A DNA stretch of 64,000 bases from Loripinus fragilis (GCA_964019695.1 OZ026518.1:82331950-82395949); one strand, 5' to 3'; positions 8,701 to 20,512 are shown, numbered from the stretch's first letter. Numbers and translations are program-made. Notes: generated by a model from the sequence alone, not told the origin.

Positions 8701-11700
8701 TAGAGGGAAATGCTTATCTGGCCTGTCCGATCTATCATACAATCCCATTTTTAAGTCTGCTGAATGCAACACTAATGATGTATACCATCGGGATACCTTT
8801 ATTAACTTTATTAACATCTTAAGGTGTTCATTATTATACTTCTTCAACAGAGCCACATATGATCTGTCTAAAACGAACCTGTCAAAAGTCAGCCCATGGC
8901 TAAGACAACGGTTTTGCCCGAGACAGGTGGAAGTCTTAATAGTTTGCTACCACTGTAACTACAGACACATGGTTGCCGTGCGAAAAATTGAGAAAAGAAT
9001 ATGATGTAATCACACATCAGATGTTAATTACCAGAAATTATGACAAATGAACCTGGACAACCCTGAGAGGACAGAAAGAAACGCAATGAAAAACAACATC
9101 AAAAACAATCAGTGTGCAAGAAAACATACGATAATATATAGGCCTAAACTTCAGCTAGCCATTTTTTAAAGCTATGACGTGTTAAACACATAAACAGATT
9201 ACGCTACCATACGAAACCGCACCGAATGTTACTACATTCCCATGGCGGAGGAAACTGAGAACTAGCACTGGAGGTGCCCACGAAGGAGGGCCGGTGTAAC
9301 GTAGAAAAGGTGGACGTATGGAAAAGGTAGACATAGCGGCCACTGCGCATGCGCAATCATATTGGCTCGACCCAGCTATGTAAAGGCTATTGTGCATACT
9401 TCGTTATTAAAACTAATTCGCTGTTGCTGCAACTGTCGTGTAAACTGACATCGATCCATTACATGGGAAAAGGGATCACAATAAATTTTGCCAACGACAT
9501 ACATTTGTATTGGGGTTTGATGTTGATTACCAATTTGAAATGTCAGAGAATAATGATTTCCTAAAAATGAAAGAATATATCTATTATCAAATTAATAACA
9601 GAAAATAATAAACACTAGGCTATTTTGGAAGATCCTGTCCCCATCTCTATAGCTCCGCACATAACCTATAGCGTCATGTTTAAGGACATAACCAAACAGT
9701 GCAGAGTTTGGTCAGACGCTGAAGAGCTCTCCATTGCTCGGCGTCTGATCAAGGTTTCACTGTTTGCTCACGGGAACGATAAATGATAGAAATAAGACAA
9801 AATCAATGTAAGACCTACAATTGGGAATTGTCTTGGTCAACTAACACGGTAGTAGTTGGTCAAAAAGTTTTTTTTAAAAATAATATCGACGGTTCTTGTT
9901 AAAGTACTGCTGCATAAATAAGAAACACGAAAAATCGACTTTAAGTACACCTGTTCACGTTATTTCTCTTGAACTTTTTGATATGCGGAAAGAAAAAGCT
10001 GCAGCCTTTTGACAAAATTTTCAACCTGGTGTTTTTGCTGTATTTTTCTGTTATTAGATGGAATTTTGGCATAGTTTTGGTTCTTTTCAACGGGGGAGAA
10101 TTACTGTTGGTAGAATGGACATAAACTGACCCAGTTACTGCACAACTGATCTGCGGCTTTGTTTTCGCATATCCAAAAATCCGGTTTTCTCATGTCGCGA
10201 CTCATATAGTATAACTGGGGTTTACACGGGTATACATTTTCTCTTATTTTTGCTCTAAAACATTTCTTTGTGGGTACTTATTAGAACCGCCTCAGAGTGA
10301 ACCCACAATCTATGTTTTGAGCAAAAATAAGAAAACTATCTGAAAATTATCATTTTTACAGCCGTAAAGTATTGCAGTATATCGCACAGCCTGTCGGACA
10401 TGTTTGCCTAATGTTTGTCTGGCTCATTTAGATTGATGAAGTTTCTTTTTTCAAAATGATTGTGGCTTCATATCCATAGCAGCAATGTTATATATAAATT
10501 TATTCCTCATTGTTAATAGCTAGAGTTTCCAATCATACAAATCTTAAGTTGGTTGATTACAGTACCATTGAAATGAGTGGGTGGGGTAATCTTACCCATC
10601 CGCTGATATTTGGTTAGCCATTTTTATAGAAGATATGATACACCACATAAAATAAGCCTTCTTAAAGTTCTTGTATTCTGTTGTTCATGAACTGCATATT
10701 GCTAGGTACTGTAGTGTCTTGTATATACCAACTATGTTTATTTACCAATAGTAACACGCATTTTTGCAGATTTTAGGTGCCTGACTCATATCTAAAAAAA
10801 ATTATATTTCCCATCATGCAACATTTGAGGACTTTTTTTCTGAGATGCATATAGGATTATTTATTCCAAAAATGCATTTTTCGTTTCTGTAGCAATTAGT
10901 GGTAGGTTTGACCCAAATATAGGCTAAAATGACTGGCCTATTACCAAGAAATGGACATTTAAGCAAGAAATGGAACAAAGAGCATCATTTCACGAGCAAT
11001 ACCAAATATGAATCTACACAAAAGGGGAGCTTCTAAAACAAAGAAAAATATCAGGACAACCACTATAAGATCGCAGGCTTCATCTGAGAGGATTCACAAT
11101 GTTTGTTAATTAACCTATGGGGATTTACAATATTTGTGACTGCTTGATAAAGGGCACCTGCTGTTGATTGATGTGTTTATGTTTTTAAGGGATTATGGCA
11201 CCAGTTTGCTACTATTTTCTCAAAAGACATTTTGATAAGCTTGTAAACTATGATGGGATGTTGTTACACCTTTGAAAGAACGTGTAGATATGTGTTACTT
11301 TGTTAAGTAATATTGCATCAACCAAATAAGTTTGACATTGATTGAAAGGATTTTGCAATACATCCAGTCATATGACAATTGGAGAATTGCGCCATTGGTG
11401 TGACTATGAGTCACTGTTGTATCTTCCTATTGGCTGATATAAATGGAAGCTTACACATGTAGAGCGGGCTTTACTGGTAACTTGAAATATGATTGGGAAA
11501 TGATGATGTCATTAGGTGGCGCTGTTGTTAGTTTAATAATGTATAAGGTGAAGCCCAGTGTGAGAGTGTCAAATTTGGAACTTTTCGTTATGATTAGTTT
11601 CTAAAAGTTATTCAGTTAATTTAAAGAAGATTTGTAAAATTATACAGTTGTAAATTTTTTCACGAAATTATAACTTAGAAACTCTAAAGAGACTGAAAAA

Positions 11701-12219
11701 TATAACGCAAACATAGAAGAATAAATTACGTTACATTTTCTTTGACACGGAATGGACATCACCTACGGTTGAATGATTTTGTGTAAAATGACCATCAATT
11801 TATGCTTTATGATGTTCTACTTCACCTTATATCTTATCTTTATGTTTAAAAGTAGAACTCAAATGCACTTGCAAATTAAACGCGATGTCTGGTTGCCTAC
11901 ATAGGTCACTGGTATCGTCAAGCATTTACAATAGGCTACCCCGACAGCATTATAATAAATCATTATTTCATTTCTTATAAAATAAAATGTTACTAGTGCA
12001 ATAGAATGAGACGAGGTAATTCTATCTCACATATCCGTACGATAAAAAACGAACAGCCGCACGTCGGCCGCACGCTGGCCGCATGTCGATCCGTGATGTC
12101 ATTTTTATGTTAAAATTACGCCACCATGTCACATCTCAGCGTTTTCAGGGTTTTCTGGAAGTATTTTCAGGTTTATCTATATAAAATGAGATATATAGTG
12201 GTGAGCAAGGAGAAGAATC
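8701..12219. other. Intronic stretch without recognisable genes
   Basis: No exon with matching splice phase or protein similarity was found here. It contains the hairpin at 10227-10346. An inverted short match also links 10870-10940 with 6135-6190 (TAGGCCAGTCAT ... ACCACTAATTGCTACAGAAA), which looks like the end of another low-copy repeat. The rest is AT-rich and unannotated. Confidence 0.5.
10227..10346. repeat. 120-bp imperfect palindrome
   Basis: TTTTCTCTTATTTTTGCTC at the left and GAGCAAAAATAAGAAAA at the right are reverse complements. Further pairing towards the centre (TTTGTGGGT / ACCCACAA) makes this a long hairpin with a short loop. No function can be assigned. Confidence 0.7.
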
Positions 12220-12490
12220 CAGTATTCATGTGAGGATTGGGATAGAAAAATCTGTCCTTCGTGATCACCATTTGTCATCACTCATCAAGCCTGGTGATGC
12301 CAAACGGCGATCCTCGAGACGGATTTTTCTATCCCCCTCTCACACTCATGATGGATTCTTATATTACACAACGTCGTTTTCATTAACTGCCAAATGGTTT
12401 TACTCTGTCTGCAGTCTCAACAAAATACATTTTCACTTCTTGTAAAATAAATTGTTACTAGTGCTTTAGAATGGACTGGGGTAACCATGT
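11968..12490. repeat. Direct duplication flanking a palindrome
   Basis: ATAAAATGTTACTAGTGC near 11980 recurs as AAATTGTTACTAGTGC near 12440 with similar flanks (TAGAATG...GGTAA), a direct repeat about 460 bp apart. Between them, 12220-12360 is a palindrome. Its arms are GGGATAGAAAAATCTGTC and GACGGATTTTTCTATCCC, extending to AGTATTCATGTGAG / CTCACACTCATGATG. Confidence 0.65.
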
Positions 12491-12706
12491 TCAAATGGTC
12501 ATTTGCGGAGGCACATCGTCTGATAAACGATTGGAAATAACTAAACGTTTTACGATTTCGTTCACATATTTGCCATAAAAATCAATTTCTCACCGTATTC
12601 CCGACGATATATATGCCTCCCTCAACGGACATTTTGGATACAATATCCCGTTATTGTTCACCTGACAAATCTACATATTGCACTAACCTTACGAAATTAA
12701 ACTGAA

Positions 12707-13607
12707 ACTAGAACACATTCGATGGCGCGCCATCGCAAATCCCCACGCTCTCAAAGATATCTAATGGTATTTGATCCTTTGACCCCATCGCAAGGTCACC
12801 AGTTTGATTCTAGGGTAAAAATTTTCAGTGTATCCTGGTCTACTGCTCATCCCCTTTAATTTGATATGCCACATGACCTTGTTCATAAAATTAAATTTTT
12901 GACCCCCAGCACCCCCAAGTCCCACCCCTGGGGCATGACCCAGGCGACGGAATGAAAATCCCGTCTTATATGTTTTATATCTTTCAATTGTGAGAAGACA
13001 CACAAAGTTTGATATAAAAATCTTTGAAATTGACTTTGTGATTGAGATTTAATGATATTTTACCTTTTGGCCCCTCCCCAGGGCCCCAGGGGGTTGGGAC
13101 CCAAAAAATTGTGTCGTTGCATGTGCCATTGATGTAAGTTACTCACACACCAAATCTGGTTGAATTTCGGAAAAAAAATTTTTTTTGACCACTCAATCCC
13201 CCACGGTACCCCCAAGTCCGACCCCTGGGGCATGACCCAGGCAACGGAATGAAAATCCCGTCTGATATGTTTTATATCTTTCATTTGTGAGAAGACACAC
13301 AAAGTTTGGTTTAAAAATCTTTGAAATTGACTTTGTAATTGAATTTTAATGATATTTAATTATATATGACCTTTTGGCCCCTCCCCAGGGCCCCAGGGGG
13401 CGGGGCCAAAAAAAAATGTGCCGTTGCACACCCTATTCATGTGAGCAACCCACACACCAAATTTGGTTGAATTTCGTCCAATGGTTTAGGAGGAGATAGC
13501 GTGACGGACGGACGGACAGACGGACGGACAGACGGACGGACGGACGGACGGACGGACGGAGGCGATTGCAATATCCCCAACGCTTTTTTAAAAAAGCGTG
13601 GGGATAA
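12707..13607 (+). mobile_element. Helentron/pearl-like composite element, copy 1 (901 bp)
   Basis: Starts ACTAGAACACATTCGATGGC with a perfect short palindrome (CGATGGCGCGCCATCG), then CAAATCCCCACGC. It carries two roughly 296-bp core monomers (landmark CCCAAGTCC near 12917 and 13211), a (GACG)n microsatellite at 13501-13560, and a terminal hairpin (CGCTTTTTTAAAAAAGCG within CCCC...GGGG) followed by ATAA. This order of unique 5' end, tandem cores, ACGG microsatellite and terminal hairpin is that of bivalve pearl elements and Helentron-associated non-autonomous elements. Family membership is inferred from architecture. It encodes no protein. Confidence 0.8.
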
Positions 13608-14347
13608 TTACTTAAATTACATTTCAATTGAAATGCACTCATATCGTGCACTTAAATTCATTCATGTATGAAGTTTATAAATGTAGCGTACTAGGCACAT
13701 AAACTAATTAGCGCAAGCAGGGTCTGATTAAAAAGTGTCATATTTAGGATTTTTTTTCTAGTTTGAAAGCAATAATTTGTCCAAAAAAACACACTCCATG
13801 GTCACTTACATATATATCTATTCTTTGCTGTTTCCCCTTTATTTATTTTTGAAAGGAAAAGTAATCTTTACGAATATACTTATATACACAGCGAAAAAAG
13901 ATAGGGAGCACTAAATTCAAATTTTTCTAAGCCTGGCAATACTGAATTTTATGGCATATATTTCAAAGCATCATCTCGTTAAGGTTTGAATTATTTAAGT
14001 CCACAGGATTATACATTTGATCTACGGAGTATAAACTTTGCCACACGTGAATAATGCCAATTTGCTTGAATAATGCCAATTTGCTTGACAATATGTCTGT
14101 CCTTTTGTGTCTGCATACCACAGAAAACAAAGGGAAAAGAGCATGAAATGAAAGAATGGGGCATTCCCAATGAATATACGAGTTTGGGTTTTAAAAAAAG
14201 TGTATTAGTCTTGAACGGCATGAACGTTAATTTTCTGCATTATGCACTTATTTCTATGGAAAAAGAAATCCTTTGATAATTTCCAAATTACGCCTTAACT
14301 GGATAAATTTGCTGGCCAGACTGTGTGTTATGAAAGACTTAAAAGAC
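13608..14347. other. Intronic, nothing recognised
   Basis: AT-rich sequence with no coding motif, splice-framed exon or repeat similarity that I could detect within the window. Confidence 0.5.
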
Positions 14348-14685
14348 TTTATCATATGACGTCGCGTCTGGGAGTGAAATAACACCATGCAATAAAATCG
14401 ATAAACCACTAGTGGTTTATAGATTTACGGGAAACGTTATGACGTCCATAACAACGTTGCGTACATGATGACAAAATCATAACGTTTTTACACCAGAAAT
14501 GAGATTTCAAAGTATTTGTCATAATGATAAATAGAATCTAGCATTCGTGCTCTTGTATTATTGAATTTATTAAACTCGTTGCGAAAAAGAGATAAAATGC
14601 TCGGCAAGCCTCGCATTTTATCTCTTTTCCCCAACTCGTTTAATAAGTTCAATAAAACATGAGCACACATGTAAGATCCTCTATG
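14348..14685 (-). mobile_element. 340-bp hairpin-bearing element, copy 1
   Basis: 338 bp running from TTTATCATATGACGTCGC to GTAAGATCCTCTATG. It contains ATAAACCACTAGTGGTTTAT and a conserved stem-loop of about 90 bp (arms GAGATAAAATGC / GCATTTTATCTC inside TTAAACTCGTTG / AACTCGTTTAA). Copies of 341 bp (34778-35118) and 337 bp (37128-37464) lie in the opposite orientation. No coding capacity; class unknown. Confidence 0.85.
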
Positions 14686-15409
14686 TGTTCAATTTCTGAC
14701 CAAAATCTCATAACCTCCAAAATGTAAAGACAAAGAAGGACTGTGGCTTGTAAAAATGTCTTTGGTAAAGTATGCCTTTATCGCCAACAGAAGATCAGAA
14801 AACACAAATAATGGTGGTCAAAATTTGTGAAACAGACTTGCAACTTAAGCTTGTGCAAAATAAGACAATCAGACCGAATGGAAGGAAAGATTTCGCAAGA
14901 GATAGTAAAGCGATCCTAAAACCAGAAAATATTTTTCTGTATCCTAGATGGCCGCTGTCCACCGCAGATATTGGCGAATCAGTGTCATTTTCACGTAGAA
15001 GCAACCTTGGATAATACAAATTCTGATTAATTGAAAAAGTTTGATAAAACATTGTTAAAATGTATAAAAAATTTAGTCTATGGTTTACTCTGGTATTAAC
15101 CGAGGCAACACTCGTACACACAATTCATTAAGTGGTTAATACATGTACTATATTAACTTTTCATGCACTGGATTTGTGCTCGTTTTGATTATTGTTCAGA
15201 AAAATAATCACTGGGTGCAACGTATTGCGCTTTAGTGGTAAATTTCTTAAATTGTTTGAAATGGTGTTGTCATAATGTGGCCTACTTTACGAGGTGAAGA
15301 CTGTATTTTTCCTTCATCAATAACTAACAGCATATAGCACTTATGCCTGAAATATGAGTGATACCCGGAAAACTGCAGATTTTCAGGGTATTATACGACT
15401 TTTTGAGGT
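14686..15409. other. Intronic, nothing recognised
   Basis: Two overlapping open frames (14772-15014 plus, 14795-15121 minus) are present but neither resembles a known protein or has supporting splice context. Confidence 0.45.
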
Positions 15410-15896
15410 CTGTAAAGGCGGCACCTCATGAATGCGTTATTAGGACTGGTCAACCTTGGACATAGGTAAAAGCTGAAAACGAGGCGTGGTTTTATTCAAA
15501 AGTAACTGTATCATCTTGCGCAATTACCTCAGTATAGACGCAAAACACATTATTAAGTCCTTAAACGCCAGCATAAAACGTCTGCTATTCAACATAAGCA
15601 TAGAGGCAAACATTTGTGGACCCAGATCAGACTGCTCCTACAGGAGCAGTCTGATCCGGGTCCACACTGTTTGTCCATTATGCTTCAAATATTTTAGTGG
15701 ACGACTAAAACATACATTTTGTGATCATGCGCTTTAAGGGTTAATAAATGTGAGTTCTGTGTGTATACGGTTAGGATTTGCATGAAATGCATTCACGTTT
15801 GCGCGGCCCAAACAACTTATTTTTTCTTTACCAAATTATAAAAAGAACCTGATTTCGGAAGCCCAGATATGAATATTAAAGGTGCCGCCTTTACAG
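15410..15896. mobile_element. MITE with 17-bp TIRs and a central palindrome
   Basis: CTGTAAAGGCGGCACCT at 15410-15426 and its exact complement at 15880-15896 bound a 487-bp element. Its interior holds a 52-bp near-perfect palindrome (15615-15666; arms TGTGGACCC.GATCAGACTG). The palindrome core is related to the GCGCAGTCTGATCAG core of the TGAGCC MITE family. No ORF of interest. Confidence 0.75.
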
Positions 15897-16806
15897 TTAG
15901 CGAAATGTCTATTAATATCACTGATGTTTCAGTCATGATTTTAAAATGATGTAGGCAGCATGACATAGCAAAATGCATTCTTCACATCGTGCACTAAGTC
16001 TCATATATAGGGCCAGTTAAACAAAAAAAAATGCGTAAATTTGCGATTATTTTCTTATCAATCAGTTTTAACATGTGTTTTTGGTGCTCAAAAGAACCGT
16101 CTGATCGAGACGGCTCTTTTGAGTACTAACAACATCTGTTTTGGTTGAGAAATAAGAAAAATATTTTTCAGTTACACACTCTTATCTGGGGACCTGATTA
16201 TTATATGGCAACACTCATTCAAGCAAATGTTATACAAAGAGATAAAATCGAAAACAGTGGACCATCAAACAACAACACGATGCGTCCGTGCATATTAGCA
16301 AAGCTGTATGCTCTTAAGAATAAAGTCATCATTTTCTAGTATCAAATATACGCTTTGGGTACATGCAACGTGCAGACGAATGTGCATAATCTTAATGCAT
16401 GTATTAGCCGCTTAATGAATTGTGTGTGCGAAAAGCAAATTTTCCTTGCAAAATCGTACACATGTACAGTATTTTGATTGTCGCCTTCCATTGTTCATAT
16501 CTGATCGCTCATTTTGTCGCCAGCAATAAAATATGTACTGATGTCACATGCGGCATATTTTGCTAACCACATTTCGATTTTCACGTCATAGGCTAACAAA
16601 CAAACTGTAGATGAATGGATTTTTGTGACAAAATGTTAATGATAAAAACTTTTAACTTATTGCATGCTGGATAATTGTACTTGCTATTTTAAGTTAGTAA
16701 ATTATCTTTTAGTATTAACATACTCAAAAATATCCAGGAAAATCATTTAAGTGTCAAACAATATGGATTCAGATCTAATTTGTGGGACCTGATCTAGGTC
16801 CAGACT
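15897..16806. other. Intronic, with one short palindrome
   Basis: The only structure seen is a 43-bp palindrome at 16084-16126 (arms GTGCTCAAAAGAACCGTCT / AGACGGCTCTTTTGAGTAC). A related single arm, ACGGTTCTTTTGAGCAC, occurs at 48487-48503. Confidence 0.5.
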
Positions 16807-17015
16807 ACAGTATAAAACCTGTGTAAATCAGCCTCTGTCAAAAAGACCAAGATTAGTTTTCAAGACCAATTATCGTTTAATGCAGGTCAAATGTATTGCA
16901 AAATGCCCCTTGAGCATTCTGCAATACTTTCGACCTTCATTAAGCTACCATTTGTCATTAAGATCTTTGTTTTACCTATTTTTCAGTGGCCGTTTTACAC
17001 AGGTTTTACTATACT
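16807..17015. mobile_element. Foldback MITE, CAGTAAAACC family, copy 2
   Basis: Diverged copy of the 396-600 element. Shared landmarks are ATAAAACCTGTGTAAA at the left, TTTTACACAGGTTTTACTAT at the right, TGCAGGTCAAATGTATTGCA, and GCATTCTGCAATACTTTCGA with CCTTCATTAAGCTACCATTT in the interior. Confidence 0.8.
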
Positions 17016-17324
17016 TGAAAAGTTTGTCATCAACAGCGAAAGAGTTAAAAACCAATTAGTAAAGAGCATCGGATTTAATCACTTACTGATTGTGTTTTAT
17101 CAGTGAACTGCATAAAAGACATTATTATATTTCTTTGATTTGTCTGACATCTTAGTCGATTCTTTAATCAATAAATATCTTGATCTCATAACATACATAT
17201 TGCATTTATACAGTTGCAAAATAACACATTTCTGACACTTTGTGTCCAACGTAATAAAATGATCTAAAATCCAAATCATAAGAAAGTCGTTCTTTATTAT
17301 TTAAAACTCATCTTCAGTGAACAG

Positions 17325-17400
17325 CATTCACGTAGCACAGTCGGTAAATCCAGTAGATCCAGTGGTCGCGAGTTTGATCCCGGCCCGTTCCCATGCTTTC
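17325..17400 (+). repeat. tRNA-derived SINE head (degenerate)
   Basis: Matches to an RNA polymerase III A box (TAGCACAGTCGGTA) and B box (GAGTTTGATCCCGG) lie about 40 bp apart, as in a tRNA-derived SINE. It is not a functional tRNA gene because the arms do not pair. 17016-17324 and 17401-17935 hold nothing else recognisable. Confidence 0.5.
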
Positions 17401-17935
17401 ACTGAGATTGATTATGAAATAATTTCAATGGCCATCCCCCTCCCTTCCGCTGATTAAAGAAAGGTTGTTGTTAAATACAATCGAAAGTATGTGCACGAAG
17501 TACTGGTTAACCGCTTAGTCAAGCTTGCACAGGAAAAAAGTGTGGTTAGGTGAACTGACCATCCCAACATGACCATAGCTGTTGATTAGGATGTGAAGCA
17601 TCAAACCAAACATAAGCATGGTTTCTAAAACTGCCGCGTTTTACTCACTCTGATCTACAAACGATGTGATATCTTTTATGATCAACATATCATACATGCA
17701 TATGATTAATTAATTAAATGATGGCTTATGTGTGTTTTTTACGCAAATATATGGTAAATAGTATTCTGTTGGTTGTATATGTTAGCATGTTTAAAACCTA
17801 ATGTGCGCTTGTATTTGTCTTTATTAGTTAAATATATGAGACAACTGGCTCACAAACGTGGACAAAAGCATTTAATGTATCATATACGATACAGAACATG
17901 TATTGTCACATATATCATATATGATACATCACAAA

Positions 17936-17982
17936 CACATACACACACACACGCACACGCACACGCACACGCACACGCACAA
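17936..17982. repeat. CA / CACG microsatellite
   Basis: Short run of (CA)n passing into (CACG)n. The flanking stretch 17983-18689 holds no recognised feature; the 98-residue open frame at 18373-18669 has no familiar motif. Confidence 0.85.
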
Positions 17983-18689
17983 ACACGTTGAAAATATCAT
18001 AATGAAAAATATGGTCAATTCATATATATTCATAGTTTTCAATTTCATAAAGTATTACTAAATTATTTTGAATATGATGTATACATGTTGATGTATTTTT
18101 AATCCAATTGTCATAGCATATGAAAGCTTGTTGTTCATTGAGGCCACCATTTTAAAGTAAGATAGAAGTCATCAATTGAAACACAACTTTGCTAACGAAC
18201 AAAAACTGTCACATTTAATGAACACAAAAGGAAAAGGGCATAAATAAACTCATTTTAGTATGAACTACGTTTTTTACAATCAATGTATTATATATGATAT
18301 ACCAGGCACTAGACGGTTAGTTTCAACCTGCTGAAGTTATTTTATTCAAGTGCTACTTAATGATGACATATATTGTTGTGTTGTTTTTTAAATATTCAAC
18401 AAACTTTCATTCTAAGTTTTGCGATGTATAAAAGAGTACTCACACCTTATAATTGTCATATTGAACTGCCTTTTGATTGTTCACCAAGACACCACTTATA
18501 TGCCACGACCACTGCCCGTTGCTTTGCAGTTTGTGCAATACCAATAATACCCTACTCGGATGTTTTATATAGAATTTGTTATGCAGTGTGTTGCCATATA
18601 GGACATATGCATCGTGTGCATAGTATATCGCACTATGTAAATATAGAATACAAGGTAAGTGTCTCTTGATATTAAGTTAACCAGGCAAG

Positions 18690-18905
18690 GCTTTGAGAAC
18701 GCTTGTTGAATCGCGTGACTTGCTTTCCCGTCTGTTCATTGCTGCCTTGTAGTCACCTGCTTGGAAAGGGCTGACCTCTTTGGCTCTTGTTTGTGATGTT
18801 TAATTGTGTTTTGTCACGTTCCTATGTGGTATCCAGGGTCAGGCGTGATACTTATTGTATCGATTACTGATCTTTGCCGCCTTTCTTACTTTGCAATTCA
18901 ACAGG
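18690..18905 (+). repeat. Penelope-like 3' end fragment
   Basis: Contains GTCACCTGCTTGGAAAGGGC, CTATGTGGTATCCAGGGTCA and TCGATTACTGATCTTTGC. These are the complement of the 37796-37925 Penelope-like terminus. Truncated, non-coding. 18906-19372 holds nothing recognised. Confidence 0.65.
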
Positions 18906-19372
18906 CGTTCTTAAAGTCTAGCCTGGTAAACTTGATATCAAAAGACACAAACCTGTTATTCTAGTTATCAGTTTATAAAGTGATTCACTCTTCAAACTAG
19001 AGATTGTGACGTAACTATGATCTTCGTGTCGATTCAACGTCATCGAAAACGTTATTCAAAAAGTGCAACGTCATGATCGCCTGATACAGATACATGCCGT
19101 GAGATAAGCAACATGCAAAAATGCCGTTAATATGAGAATTAATTGTAATGTTGCTTACATCATCTTAAAATCTAGACTGAAATATTATTGAACCTTATAT
19201 TTGCAAATTGAAGTTTAGCGGGTATCACTTATATGTCAGACATAATTTCCATATGCTGTTAGCGATTTACAAAGTCCAAATATAGGTCATATATGAAATC
19301 ACTACTTAAAATAGGTATGTGAAAATTTTGAAAAAATTGACCAATAGGGGTCGAAGGAGTGCCGTTATGCCA

Positions 19373-19490
19373 TTGAGCAAGACACATTAATCCCTGCTTA
19401 GTACTGGTTCAACCCAGGAAGACCCATCTCAACATAACTGAAAAATTGTTGACTAGCACATATAGAAACAAATCAAACAAACAAACAAAA
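19373..19490 (+). repeat. 5'-truncated SINE
   Basis: Matches the 3' body and tail of the SINE at 19907-20105: TTGAGCAAGACACATTAAT, GCTTAGTACTGGTTCAACCC, AGGAAGACC and the AAACAAACAAACAAA tail. The tRNA-like head is missing. It lies just downstream of exon 3 on the minus-strand gene. Confidence 0.75.
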
Positions 19491-19540
19491 TGAGTTTACC
19501 AATAGACACAATAGGTTGCATACCGTACGTGGTCTCTTAC

Positions 19541-19717
19541 CAGTAATTAAAGTAAAGCTTTCTACTCGTTTAACTCCGTCTAATGTCAGAGTCCACCATC
19601 CGGGTACCCCTGCTTTTGAGATGGAGCAAGTGTCAATGTCAGCATCAGTTGCAAGTGACGCATTCTGGGAGGCATGTCCCTCTTTCTGGCGACAGGCTCT
19701 TTCAAAAGCTATGTTTT
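19541..19717 (-). CDS. Exon 3 of secreted EGF-fucolectin protein (N-terminal half of fucolectin/F5-8C domain)
   Basis: 177 bp with acceptor ttttgtgcatgtttcag ending at 19718 and donor G|gtaaga at 19540; both ends phase 1. It encodes model residues 66-124: ENIAFERACRQ at the start (compare 'NVALGKPA.QS' that opens fucolectin domains), ASLATDADID (compare 'A..AVDG'), C96, and GWWTLTLDG (compare 'PWW.VDLG'), then RVESFTLIT. The second half of the domain is exon 4, 18.6 kb away. The split codon with exon 2 reads Glu (G|AA). An alternative donor (ACG|gtatgc) lies 18 nt further on but weakens the match to the family. Confidence 0.82.
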
Positions 19718-19906
19718 CTGAAACATGCACAAAAACAAAATTTGAAGAATTTTGTTGTTTCAGCGAAACAATTGAAAACCAAATTGATGATGAAAAGTTC
19801 TGATTCTATCTCTCATTTTACGTACATGTAAAATACATGTACATTTAAATTATCTTTTTGGGCTGACCTTCCCTTTTTCGATACACATTATTATTTATAC
19901 TTAATA

Positions 19907-20105
19907 GGGAGCGCAGTGGCTCAGTGGTAGAGTGCTTGACTCGAGACCAAAGGGCCGCGGGTTCGAGCCTCACCGCCGTCACTGCGTTGTGTCTTTGAGC
20001 AAGAACATTAATCCTAGCTTAGTACTGGTTCAACCCAGGAAGACCTGTCCCTTTATAACTGAAAGATTGTTGATGGGACGTAAAGAAAGAAACAAACAAA
20101 CAAAA
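19907..20105 (+). mobile_element. tRNA-derived SINE, full length
   Basis: The tRNA-like head has an A box (TGGCTCAGTGGTAGAG) and B box (GGGTTCGAGCC). It is followed by a body (CTTAGTACTGGTTCAACCCA) and an AAACAAACAAACAAA tail. ATACTTA occurs on both sides and could be the target duplication. It is in the intron between exons 2 and 3, antisense to the gene. Confidence 0.85.
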
Positions 20106-20220
20106 TACTTATACATACGTTTTGTTGTTATTTATTACTTTATTTAATCATTTCATTTTTATGAGTGAACTGATCGTAAAATATCATCCCTAAATAGGTG
20201 TGTTGTAATCATCTTGCCCC

Positions 20221-20223
<3 letters not shown>

Positions 20224-20271
<48 letters not shown>
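20224..20271. repeat. (GA)n microsatellite
   Basis: 48 bp of uninterrupted GA repeats directly next to a TGAGCC-family MITE. Confidence 0.95.
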
Positions 20272-20273
<2 letters not shown>

Positions 20274-20274
<1 letters not shown>

Positions 20275-20512
20275 GAGCTCTGACATCAGATTACCAACAA
20301 TGTGGTATGTGCGACCAGCAAAGGCTCAGACCAGCCTGCGCTAACGCGCAGTCTGATCAGAGCCTTAGCTAGTTACTTAAATTTTCTATGAATGTTTAGC
20401 TACTGACTGTACACCATTTGGAGTTTGTAAGCTTAAAAGGAGGCTGTACAGCCTCGTCTGAGTTTATACATGTCAAAATGCCACATTGTTGGAAATCACA
20501 TGTCGCTGCTCA
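20274..20512. mobile_element. TGAGCC MITE, copy 1 (239 bp)
   Basis: Begins TGAGCTCTGACATCAGATT and ends CACATGTCGCTGCTCA, diverged forms of the family ends TGAGCCGCG..ATGAGATTTCC and its complement. The interior holds the family's GC-rich palindrome (CTGCGCTAACGCGCAG). Copies of almost identical length lie at 21123, 29306, 32823 and 54804. Confidence 0.85.

Larger units (their letters stand above)
965..19540 (-). other. 18.6-kb intron 3 of the EGF-fucolectin gene
   Basis: This intron interrupts the fucolectin domain between residues 124 and 125. The donor is G|gtaaga at 19540 and the acceptor is ttacag at 967-965. It holds most repeats of the left third of the window: a foldback, satellite array, mariner, Penelope fragment, minisatellite, Helentron/pearl-like element, several MITEs and SINE heads. 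I found no frame-compatible exon inside it. 971-1460 holds nothing recognisable. Confidence 0.7.

Noticed and set aside
8618..9004. 128-residue plus-strand ORF
   Set aside because: Overlaps degenerate minisatellite and shows no domain, splice or codon signal; probably chance.
13501..13560. CRISPR-like short repeats (GACGGACG)
   Set aside because: Simple tetranucleotide microsatellite without spacers, in a eukaryotic genome.
18373..18669. 98-residue plus-strand ORF ending near a gtaagt donor
   Set aside because: The donor is good, but the peptide has no recognisable motif and no partner exon in phase was found; not strong enough to call a gene.
19907..19980. tRNA gene
   Set aside because: Only A and B box similarity is present; it is the head of a SINE with an AAAC tail, and the cloverleaf does not pair.
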